From an uncultured Oscillospiraceae bacterium (GTDB lineage: Bacteria; Bacillota; Clostridia; Oscillospirales; Oscillospiraceae): 42,063 nucleotides of DNA. The stretch is from positions 1-42,063 of the forward strand of contig CANQVL010000022.1 of NCBI GenBank assembly GCA_947627285.1. The letters are read 5' to 3'. Numbering within the stretch: the first letter of the stretch is position 1; every line of letters starts with the position of its first letter. The notes under the pieces are model-generated. The model did no database searches, was not told the DNA's origin, and saw nothing but the letters and a program-made list of their open reading frames with translations. The translations under genes and the position numbers were made by a program. Positions 1 to 6,230 of the stretch are shown piece after piece.

Positions 1-635
1 AGCACCTCTATCCGCTCCGAGGTCTTGTATGCTGTGGGAATTGCAAGCGTACTATGACACGTCGGCTTATGGCAAGCACCGGCAAATATATCTATTCATG
101 CACCCATTCAACACGGGACAGGAATACCGAGTGCGCCGTCCATGAACGATATGAGGAAGCGGGACTGGAACAGGTGGCCTACAACGCGATCCAACAGTTC
201 ATATCGCTGGCAGAGAAAGAGAACGTCCAGAACAGGAAAGTCAGCGCCTTGCGTAAAGATGCGATTAGTGACTGCATGACCCAGCTTCGGAAATTGCAGA
301 CACAGGCTGAACAGCTCAAAGGCTCCAAGCTCCGCTGGTATGAGAAATATACCAACGGTGACATTTCCAAGCCGGAGTACCTTAAATTCAAGGCTGACGT
401 TGACAAGAAGCTGGCAGAGAATGAGGAAGCCCAGCAGGAGGCAGAAAGCCGGATGGAGCAGCTCGATTCTGAGCGCACCTGTTCCGATGACCGGCTGGAT
501 GCCGCTTGCCGCGACTTTCAGAAATCCCGCCAGATCACCTACGAGCTGGCACACGCCTTTATTAAGGCGATCTACGTTTACCCTGATGAACGGGTGGAAA
601 TCGAATGGAAGTTCAAGGACCCTTTCGTGAAATGA
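1..635 (+). CDS. Large serine recombinase, C-terminal fragment (cut by window start)
   Basis: Open from base 3, with no start in the window, so the catalytic domain lies off the left edge. The visible part begins in a recombinase zinc-ribbon: LVCCGNCKRTM, then a second Cys pair in YSCTHSTRDRNTEC. A long charged coiled coil follows (roughly residues 55-160 of the visible part), then the short end typical of Tn4451/TnpX-like recombinases, with hydrophobic strands around IKAIYVYPDERVEIEWKF. Such enzymes excise and integrate mobile elements through a serine-DNA intermediate. The gene ends just before a hairpin terminator and, about 75 bp later, the truncated edge of another recombinase gene. Its 3' end therefore probably marks one end of an element extending leftwards. 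Family call is confident; the particular element is unknown. Confidence 0.85.
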   Translation, partial: HLYPLRGLVCCGNCKRTMTRRLMASTGKYIYSCTHSTRDRNTECAVHERYEEAGLEQVAYNAIQQFISLAEKENVQNRKVSALRKDAISDCMTQLRKLQTQAEQLKGSKLRWYEKYTNGDISKPEYLKFKADVDKKLAENEEAQQEAESRMEQLDSERTCSDDRLDAACRDFQKSRQITYELAHAFIKAIYVYPDERVEIEWKFKDPFVK

Positions 636-641
636 TTGCAG

Positions 642-676
642 AAGTCCACGGGGCAAGATAGCTACCGTGGACTTTT
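642..676 (+). terminator. Hairpin terminator after recombinase 1
   Basis: Perfect 10-bp inverted repeat, AAGTCCACGG and CCGTGGACTT, with a 13-nt loop, followed by TTTT and then a very A/T-rich tract to about 700. It sits 7 bp after the recombinase stop codon. The A/T tract abuts the truncated second recombinase and may contain the end of the element. Confidence 0.75.
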
Positions 677-709
677 CGCAAAAAATTTCAAAATTTTTTT
701 AGTTCCTAC

Positions 710-2164
710 TTGACACAAGAAGACCTGTCCCGACTTGGGAGAGATTACGTTTCCGTGGGAAATTACACGGACACCTACTTCCCCGACCACGGCATCCGCT
801 TCATCGCCGTGAACGACGGCATCGACAGCGAGGAGGGGGAGAGCGAGATCGCGCCGTTCAAGAACATCCTCAACGAGATGTACGCACGGGATATTTCCAA
901 GAAGATACGATCCTCCCACCGCCTGCGGGGAAACGCAGGCGAGCCGCTGTCCCAACCGCCCTACGGGTATAGGAAGGACCCGCAGAACAAGAAGAAGTGG
1001 ATCATCGACCCGGAGGCGGCGGAGGTGGTCAAAAGCATCTTCAAGATGTGCCTGGAGGGAAAGGGCAACGAGGCCATCGCCGGCATTCTTCAGGAGCAAA
1101 AGGTGCTGGTCCCCATGGCTTACTGGCAGAGCAAGGGCCTCCCACGGGGCGGGAAGAACACCCAGCCCAACCCCTACAAGTGGTGCAAGACGACGGTCCA
1201 GAAGATCCTCGCCCAGCAGGAATATTGCGGGGATGTTATCAACTTCAAGACCTACTCCAAGTCCTTCAAGAACAAGCGGAGGATGGAGAACGACCCGGAG
1301 AACTGGGTGGTGTTCAAGGATGTCCACGAGCCGATTATCGCCAGAGAAGATTTTGAGAGGGTGCAGACACTGATTGCCAAGACAAAGCGCCGCGCACCCA
1401 AACCGGAGAACGGCGGGAAGAGCATCTTCTTCGACCTCCTTTACTGCGGGGACTGCCACAAGAAGATGCACTACCACACCCTCTCCAACAACAGGAGCAT
1501 CCACTACTTCTCCTGCTCCAACAACGCTGTGGACTACCGCGGGAGCTGTCCCACACGCCACTACGTCCGGGCAGACGCCATTGAACAGGTGGTGACGATG
1601 GAACTCCGACGGATGGCCGAGATGCTCCGCCAGGACGAGGCCGCCTTTGCCGAGATGCTGGCCCAAAAGACCGACCGGGAGCTTACAAAGGAGCGGAAGC
1701 GGGACGAGGAGGAGCGTCAAAAAGCTATCGTACGCAACGACACCGTTTCCAGGCTCTACGAAAAGCTCTACGAGGACAACGCCACGGGCAAGGTCAGCGA
1801 CGAGTGGTTCATGCAGCTCAGCCACAAATACGAGTTGGAACGGATGGAGCTGAAATCCAAAATCTCCTCCCTCCGCAAAAAGCTGGCCGAATCCGGCCAA
1901 CACCAGCGGGAGCGAGACAGCTTCATCCGCGCCATCCGCCAATTCATGCGCATGGACCGCCTGACCTCGCCGCTTCTGCGGGAGCTCATCGACCACATCG
2001 ACGTCTACGAGACGGAAGGCACCGGCAGAAATCGCACCCAGCGCATCGTGATCTACTACCGCTTCGTAGGCTACATCGAGTGGCCCAGCCCCCGCGCCAA
2101 CTACAAGGCCGACACCCGCAAGGGCGTGGCGGTGGAGTACCTTACAAACAACATCCCCGCATAA
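710..2164 (+). pseudogene. Large serine recombinase lacking its catalytic N-terminus
   Basis: The 484-codon reading starts at a TTG with no ribosome site; the frame is open back to 662 but the upstream residues do not look like recombinase. The protein begins inside the resolvase fold (EDLSRLGRDY, then GIRFIAVNDGID). By family length this means about 70 residues are missing, including the catalytic serine. What follows is intact: the recombinase domain (PYGYRKD), the NFKTYSKSFKNK stretch, a zinc ribbon (YCGDCHKKM...FSCSNN), a coiled coil and a DUF4368-like C-terminus. It cannot be catalytically active as it stands. Its 3' end points at the tRNA-Pro gene. I infer that the element carrying recombinase 1 inserted into this gene, leaving the 5' part beyond the left edge; simple deletion is the alternative. 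Confidence 0.8.
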
Positions 2165-2188
2165 AAAACGAGCAGGCTCCGCCTGCTC
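2163..2188 (-). terminator. Hairpin terminator between recombinase 2 and tRNA-Pro
   Basis: GAGCAGGC-TCC-GCCTGCTC is a perfect 8-bp stem. Read on the minus strand it is followed by G and six T residues, so it stops leftward transcription from the tRNA. It may also slow rightward readthrough from the recombinase. Confidence 0.75.
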
Positions 2189-2203
2189 ATACATAAAACA
2201 AAT

Positions 2204-2240
2204 CGAGTGCCCACAAGGTCAAACACCTTATGAACACTCG
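2204..2240 (-). terminator. tRNA-Pro downstream hairpin
   Basis: CGAGTG pairs with CACTCG around an inner AAGGT/ACCTT stem. On the minus strand it lies directly after the tRNA CCA end and is followed by ATTTTGTTTT. This looks like the primary terminator of the tRNA transcript. Confidence 0.6.
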
Positions 2241-2243
2241 AAA

Positions 2244-2322
2244 TGGTCCGGGTGACAGGATTTGAACCTGCGAAATCTCTTGCTCCCAAAGCAAGCGCGA
2301 TACCAAACTTCGCCACACCCGG
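2244..2322 (-). tRNA. tRNA-Pro (anticodon UGG)
   Basis: Cloverleaf on the minus strand: acceptor CCGGGTG pairs with CACCCGG, then A and an encoded CCA. The D stem is GCGA/TCGC. The anticodon stem CTTGC/GCAAG encloses loop TTTGGGA, giving anticodon TGG. The T stem is GCAGG/CCTGT with loop TTCAAAT. The variable loop is 7 nt (AGATTTC) where tRNA-Pro normally has 5, making the gene 79 nt with CCA. The 5' half is duplicated 192 bp to the right, and recombinase genes lie directly 3' of it, the usual arrangement for an element inserted at a tRNA. It is probably functional; the enlarged variable loop may be a scar in its 3' half. Confidence 0.88.
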
Positions 2323-2327
2323 ATATT
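2282..2327. repeat. Direct repeat, copy 1: 5' half of tRNA-Pro plus 5 bp of flank
   Basis: These 46 bases recur at 2474-2519 with a single C/T difference. Identity stops abruptly on the 3' side of the anticodon stem, a place where tyrosine integrases often cross over, and a few bases beyond the tRNA 5' end. Confidence 0.9.
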
Positions 2328-2348
2328 TATTTTTCAGTTTTCACAGTT

Positions 2349-2368
2349 GTGGTCAACTATGTGGTCAA
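2349..2368. repeat. Pair of GTGGTCAA octamers upstream of tRNA-Pro
   Basis: The octamer GTGGTCAA occurs at 2349-2356 and 2361-2368 in direct orientation, 12 bp start to start. It lies in the stretch present in tRNA copy 1 but absent from copy 2. Short phased direct repeats next to an attachment core resemble integrase arm-binding sites; that role is inferred. Confidence 0.5.
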
Positions 2369-2390
2369 GCCCCTTTTTACGAGGACTTTT

Positions 2391-2440
2391 GCGGGGAGGG
2401 GAAACGGGAAAACGCTTAGAGCCATGCGGCTTTTGAAAGG
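2391..2440. repeat. Flank repeat, copy 1
   Basis: This 50-bp block matches 2540-2589 at 43 of 50 positions, beginning with the shared GCGGGGAGGGGAAACGG. With the duplicated tRNA half it shows that a unit of about 150-190 bp is tandemly duplicated, and that the copies have since diverged. Confidence 0.8.
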
Positions 2441-2473
2441 TTGAGGCTTAACAAACCCCCGTCAATGTTACAC

Positions 2474-2519
2474 GCTCCCAAAGCAAGCGCGATACCAAAC
2501 TTCGCCACACCTGGATATT
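2474..2519 (-). repeat. Truncated tRNA-Pro copy (5' half only)
   Basis: Contains the acceptor 5' strand (CCAGGTG, one change from the intact copy), D arm and anticodon loop, but breaks off after GGGAGC. No T arm or acceptor 3' strand follows, so it cannot be a tRNA. It is the second copy of the repeat at 2282-2327 and is probably a remnant of an attachment site or tandem duplication. Confidence 0.85.
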
Positions 2520-2539
2520 CGACTTTCAAGCCTCTCCTT

Positions 2540-2589
2540 GCGGGGAGGGGAAACGGCAAAGCGCATAGAGCTGTGCGGATTTTGAGAGG
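2540..2589. repeat. Flank repeat, copy 2
   Basis: Partner of 2391-2440 (43 of 50 identical), following the truncated tRNA copy with a shorter spacer than in copy 1. Confidence 0.8.
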
Positions 2590-2667
2590 CAAGCCTCGCG
2601 CTTTGCCAACCTCGCCGTATCTTCGCGCTCGGTGTGACCGGTTGCGGAGTTTACCGAGCACTGAAAA

Positions 2668-2696
2668 ATTATATAATAGTTTCGCCCTTTTTGCAA
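2668..2696 (-). promoter_or_regulatory. Leftward promoter towards the tRNA-Pro region
   Basis: On the minus strand, TTGCAA (2696-2691), a 17-bp spacer and a perfect TATAAT (2673-2668). It would transcribe leftwards through the truncated tRNA copy and then the intact tRNA-Pro. No coding sequence is seen between 2323 and 2772. A hairpin with arms GCGGGACC/GGTCCCGC at 2749-2770 lies just past the stop of the next gene. Confidence 0.65.
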
Positions 2697-2772
2697 GGGG
2701 TGAGGGCGGATTTTTTGCCGAGGCAAGGGCATTGCTGACGGCGGCCGGGCGGGACCGGTGACGGTCCCGCGG

Positions 2773-3975
2773 TCACTGACACGCCAGCGTGTCCCGGTAA
2801 AATTGATCCATCTCCTCCCGCGTGGGGAAGACGGCGATATACATCTGGTCGCCCATTGCCCCCGCGAGCACCTGCGGGATGCGGCCGACGAGCTTCATGC
2901 GGGCGCCGTATTTGCGCATGAGGTCCTCGTGCCCCATGGCGTATTTCTTGCCGTCACGCCTGCCGAGATAGGCGCAGAAGAAGCGGTCCTTTTCGGGGAT
3001 GCTCGTCTTGTCAAAGGCGACCATATCGGCCCAAACCTTGTATACGTTTGTGCCGTGGGCGTAGTCGATCATGTCAGGCGTGTAGCCGCCGCTGGGCCGC
3101 ATATTGACCTCAAGTCCCACCAGATCGCCCTTTTTGCCAAGCCCCTCCTGGTCCTCGGAGAGGCGGAAGAACTCAAAGTGTATAAAGCGGCTCTTGACAC
3201 CAAAGGCGCGGGCTGTGGCCCTTCCCGCCGCCCGGGTGTCCTCGGGCAGGTCCCGGAGGATATAGTAGATGGAGTTGTCCCCGTCGTTGACGATGTCCAT
3301 TATGGACACAGGGGTGACGTTACCTGTCTCAAACATCGGCTCACCGTGGGAATCATAGATCGCGTCGTAGGAGTTGACCTCCGCGTGGACATACTCCTCC
3401 ATTATATAGCTTACGCCCGGCTTGCGCTTTTCAAGAAATTTCGCAAGGTCATCCTCGCTCTTCAGCGCGTGGGTGTCGGAGGCACCAACGCCGTTGTCGG
3501 GTTTGACCACCACGGGCCAACCCACCTGGGCGATGAACTCCCTGCAATCCTCCAACCCGTCCACGATGTGGTAACGCGCCGTGGGTATACCGGCCCTTCG
3601 GTAGAATTCCTTCATCTTTGATTTTAGCTTGATGGAGGGCATATCCGCCTCCTGAAAGCCGGAGGTGATGTGAAATGCCGTTCGGAGCTTTGCGTCTCTC
3701 TCAAGCCAGTATTCGTTGTTGGATTCCAGCCAATCTATGGGACCGTGCTTGAATATGAGAAACGCCACGGCGCGGTAGACCGAGTCGTAGTTTTCCAGGC
3801 TGTCCACCTTGTAATACTCGGTCAGGTTCTCCTTGAGCCCGGCGCTCAGCCTCTCGTATGGCTCGTCGCCTATGCCCAGCACATTCATGCCGTCCGCCTT
3901 AAGCTCACGGCAAAAGAGCCAGTAGTTGGCGGGAAAGTTGGGTGAGATAAAGATAACGTTTTTCATTGCGCTCAT
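2773..3975 (-). CDS. ATP-grasp domain protein (carboxylate-amine ligase-like)
   Basis: 400 residues. An N-terminal pre-grasp Rossmann-like fold starts with KNVIFISPNFPANYW. The ATP-grasp core spans about 115-310: Lys158 in VVVKPDNGVGASD, the hinge IMEEYV (191-196) and the metal-binding Glu289/Asn291 in GLEVNMRPSGG. ATP-grasp enzymes join a carboxylate to an amine or thiol through an acylphosphate; the substrate here cannot be read. The start is fixed by AAGGA about 5 bp upstream of the first ATG rather than the one 9 bp later. It follows an esterase gene by 11 bp, so the two are probably co-transcribed and may act on the same product. Not a carbamoyl-phosphate synthase or D-Ala ligase by length or motifs. 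Confidence 0.82.
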   Translation of the reverse strand: MSAMKNVIFISPNFPANYWLFCRELKADGMNVLGIGDEPYERLSAGLKENLTEYYKVDSLENYDSVYRAVAFLIFKHGPIDWLESNNEYWLERDAKLRTAFHITSGFQEADMPSIKLKSKMKEFYRRAGIPTARYHIVDGLEDCREFIAQVGWPVVVKPDNGVGASDTHALKSEDDLAKFLEKRKPGVSYIMEEYVHAEVNSYDAIYDSHGEPMFETGNVTPVSIMDIVNDGDNSIYYILRDLPEDTRAAGRATARAFGVKSRFIHFEFFRLSEDQEGLGKKGDLVGLEVNMRPSGGYTPDMIDYAHGTNVYKVWADMVAFDKTSIPEKDRFFCAYLGRRDGKKYAMGHEDLMRKYGARMKLVGRIPQVLAGAMGDQMYIAVFPTREEMDQFYRDTLACQ

Positions 3976-3986
3976 CGTTTCCTTCT

Positions 3987-4757
3987 TTATTTTTCGTAGA
4001 GAAGTGTATTTATAAAAAATGGTATCTGCCGCTCCCAGCTCGCCTCGCGGTGCTCGCCGCCGGGTACGATACGGGCGGTGACGAACACGCCGCGCTCAAT
4101 GAGTATTGACGCGACCTTCGCGAAGCGCTTCGCCAGGACCGCGCCGGGCAGGTGCTTCATCTCCTGGGAGCCGTAGTCCATGTAAACCACGGTGCCCGGC
4201 TCAAGCGGCGCGGAGCGCAACAGCCCGTCCAGCTCCGATGGCGCCACCAGCACCGAGGGCGACAGCGCCGCCGCTTTGGAGAAGACGCTGTTGTACTCCG
4301 TGACGGCGTAGAGGCTCATGAGCCCGCCCATTGAGCTCCCCGCGATAAATGTGTGCTCCCGGTCCGGAATGGTGGGATAGCGGCTGTCAATGTGCGGCTT
4401 GAAGGAGTTTACGAACCACTCCATCGTCTCCCGCCCGCGCCCCGGCAGCTCCCCAAATTCCCGCACCCGGAAATCAAAGGGGGAATACTCCGAAAGCCTC
4501 TCGCCGTTGGCGCCGTGACTGCACTCCACCGCGGCGACGATAAGGGGCGTGCCTGTTTCCTCCAGGTATTCCTTCATGCCCCAGCTTTTGCCGTATGTGG
4601 CGTCGGCGTCAAAAAAGACGTTGTGCCCGTCAAACATATATAGCACGGGGAACCGTGTACCGGGATGCGTCTCCGCCTTTGGCGGAAGGTAGACGTAGGC
4701 ATTCCTGACCTCATCGCCGGAGAGCCCCGGCAGGGTCACCTCCCATTTAACGATCAA
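3987..4757 (-). CDS. Alpha/beta hydrolase, esterase D / enterochelin-esterase-like
   Basis: 256 residues from a TTG start, chosen because AGGAG lies 8 bp upstream; the longer reading has no ribosome site. The nucleophile elbow GSSMGG puts the catalytic Ser at about 142, and the conserved His is probably in GGEHREASW (about 236). FPVLYMFDGHNVF near residue 40 is typical of the putative esterase family (PF00756). Members hydrolyse acyl esters, siderophore esters or carbohydrate acetyl/feruloyl esters. No signal peptide, so cytoplasmic. First gene of a two-gene operon with the ATP-grasp protein. Specificity unknown. Confidence 0.82.
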   Translation of the reverse strand: MIVKWEVTLPGLSGDEVRNAYVYLPPKAETHPGTRFPVLYMFDGHNVFFDADATYGKSWGMKEYLEETGTPLIVAAVECSHGANGERLSEYSPFDFRVREFGELPGRGRETMEWFVNSFKPHIDSRYPTIPDREHTFIAGSSMGGLMSLYAVTEYNSVFSKAAALSPSVLVAPSELDGLLRSAPLEPGTVVYMDYGSQEMKHLPGAVLAKRFAKVASILIERGVFVTARIVPGGEHREASWERQIPFFINTLLYEK

Positions 4758-4877
4758 CCGTATCACTCCTCGCTTTGGAATACGTTCCGTTTCATGCCAA
4801 TAGTGTAGCACGGCGCGCTCAAAATTTCAAGTGCCGGGAGCGGCTTTTGACTAAATCATCAAATAATAAACATTTGG

Positions 4878-4929
4878 TTGGATTTTTTGGCGGCGTGTGG
4901 TACAATATTCGCAAAGCGAATATTATACC
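4878..4929 (+). promoter_or_regulatory. trmB promoter with overlapping palindrome
   Basis: TTGGAT (4878-4883), 17-bp spacer, TACAAT (4901-4906). A palindrome covers 4899-4929: the arms GGTACAATATTCGC and GCGAATATTATACC flank AAA and differ from perfect symmetry at one position. The right arm carries a TATAAT on the minus strand, so the site may also serve the leftward esterase gene, though no good -35 matches it. A close relative of this palindrome overlaps the promoter at 39989-40012. Confidence 0.65.
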
Positions 4930-4985
4930 TGATTTCAAGCCGTTTTTCTCCCACCCTGACGGGTGGAACCGAAAAACATGGCGAA

Positions 4986-5016
4986 TGTACCGCAAAATCT
5001 CTGATTTTGTGGTACA
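4986..5016 (+). promoter_or_regulatory. Leader hairpin upstream of trmB
   Basis: TGTACCGCAAAATC and GATTTTGTGGTACA form a 14-bp stem with one G-U pair and loop TCT. It ends about 30 bp before the trmB start, followed by an A6-C-T6 tract. It is part of the 5' leader; function is not evident. The rest of the leader holds only a small GC hairpin near 4950-4967. Confidence 0.5.
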
Positions 5017-5046
5017 ATGGAAAAAACTTTTTTGCGGGTGATAACT

Positions 5047-5685
5047 ATGCGAATGAGGAAAAAACCGAATCTTATCCCAAGGGTGGAGCGGTGCGCGGAT
5101 CTTTTGGAGCGTGAGCCGGAGCAATACAAGGGGCGCTGGCTTGAGGCCTTCCCCGGACACTCGGCGCTGCATCTGGAGCTGGGCTGTGGAAAGGGGCGCT
5201 TCACCGTGGGAATGGCGCGGGAAAACCCCGATGTGCTCCTTTGTGCCGTGGAGCGCGTGCTGGACGCCATGGTCGTCGCTATGGAGCGGGCAAGGGAGGC
5301 GGAGCTTGAGAACATACGCTTTCTCGACTTTGACGCCGTAAACTGCGAAAACATATTTGCCCCCGGCGAGGTCTCGCGCATCTACATCAACTTCCCCGAC
5401 CCCTGGCGCAAATCGCGCCAGTTCAAGCGGCGGCTCACGGCTCCTGCCTTCCTGAAAATATACGACAAGCTCCTGGCGCCCGGCGGAGAGATATGGTTCA
5501 AAACCGATAACCGCCCCCTGTTTGACTGGTCCGTGGAGCAGTTTAAGGCGGAGGGCTGGGAGCTTTCGGAGGTCACCAACGACCTGCACTCCGGCGGCGC
5601 GGGCGGCTGTATGACGGACTACGAGGCAAAATTCCGCGAGCAGGGCGTGCCCATAAACCGCCTTGTCGCGTCAAGGAGGCGCTGA
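5047..5685 (+). CDS. trmB: tRNA (guanine-N7-)-methyltransferase TrmB
   Basis: 212 residues, normal for bacterial TrmB. It transfers methyl from SAM to N7 of G46 in the tRNA variable loop. The SAM-binding motif LELGCGKGRF is at about 43-52 and the family signature INFPDPW at about 113-120, followed by the basic KSRQFKRRL and the C-terminal TDYEAKF. The start giving MRMRKKP was chosen because family members begin this way; an in-frame ATG 30 bp upstream lies just past the leader hairpin. The ribosome site is weak (GGGTG). A Nudix gene follows after one base. Confidence 0.93.
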   Translation: MRMRKKPNLIPRVERCADLLEREPEQYKGRWLEAFPGHSALHLELGCGKGRFTVGMARENPDVLLCAVERVLDAMVVAMERAREAELENIRFLDFDAVNCENIFAPGEVSRIYINFPDPWRKSRQFKRRLTAPAFLKIYDKLLAPGGEIWFKTDNRPLFDWSVEQFKAEGWELSEVTNDLHSGGAGGCMTDYEAKFREQGVPINRLVASRRR

Positions 5686-5686
5686 T

Positions 5687-6148
5687 ATGGGCTACATTTC
5701 CGAGCTTCGTAAGGCCGTGGGTCACCGCCCCCTCATCATGCCCTGCGCCTGCCTCATCATCGGCGACGGCGGGGGAAACGTCCTCCTCCAGAAGCGCGCC
5801 GACGACGGACAGTGGGCAAACCACGGCGGAGCCATCGAGCTTTGGGAGACGGTGGAGGAGGCGCTGTACAGGGAGATCGGTGAGGAGCTTGGCGTTCGCC
5901 CGGTAGAGCCCCGGCTCCTGGGCGTATACTCCGGTCCCGGCTTCCGCCACGTATACCCAAACGGCGACGAGGTCATGGTCGTGGACATCGTCTATTACTG
6001 CCGCGCCTTTGAGGGCGAGCCGCGCCTTCAGCCGGAGGAGGTGACCCAGCTGCGCTGGTTCCCCCTGAACGCCCTGCCGGAAAACCTCCTCCGCCACAAC
6101 CGCGTCGCCCTCTCCGATTACGCCAAGCTGCCCGAACTGAGCCAATAA
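5687..6148 (+). CDS. Nudix hydrolase
   Basis: 153 residues. The Nudix box at about 48-70 fits GX5EX7REUXEEXGU (GGAIELWETVEEALYREIG, then EELGV). It hydrolyses a nucleoside diphosphate linked to another moiety, using divalent metal. RHVYPNGDEVMVVDIVYYC after the box is common in ADP-ribose pyrophosphatase-like or MutT-like members, but the substrate cannot be named. Start chosen at the ATG 7 bp after AAGGAGG, which lies in the end of trmB; the genes are separated by one base and clearly co-transcribed. Confidence 0.88.
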   Translation: MGYISELRKAVGHRPLIMPCACLIIGDGGGNVLLQKRADDGQWANHGGAIELWETVEEALYREIGEELGVRPVEPRLLGVYSGPGFRHVYPNGDEVMVVDIVYYCRAFEGEPRLQPEEVTQLRWFPLNALPENLLRHNRVALSDYAKLPELSQ

Positions 6149-6153
6149 AACCG

Positions 6154-6193
6154 CAGCTTCACCTCCCCGGCATGAAAAGGGAAGGTGAAGCTG
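6154..6193. terminator. Bidirectional hairpin between converging genes
   Basis: CAGCTTCACCT and AGGTGAAGCTG form an 11-bp perfect stem followed by TTT. It sits between the Nudix gene (plus) and ahcY (minus), which converge here. Confidence 0.7.
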
Positions 6194-6230
6194 TTTCCGC
6201 AAGGCTTTATCGCGGCGCGGGACTTTAAAA

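Noticed and set aside
662-2194. Long minus-strand open frame (510 codons) opposite recombinase 2
   Set aside because: Low-complexity Val/Leu/His-rich translation, no ribosome site, and the plus strand has clear recombinase motifs; a GC-bias shadow.
2474-2519. A second tRNA-Pro gene
   Set aside because: Only the 5' half is present; no T arm or acceptor 3' strand follows.
2282-2589. CRISPR array from the repeats near tRNA-Pro
   Set aside because: Only two copies each of two unrelated repeats with unequal spacing; they derive from tRNA and its flank.
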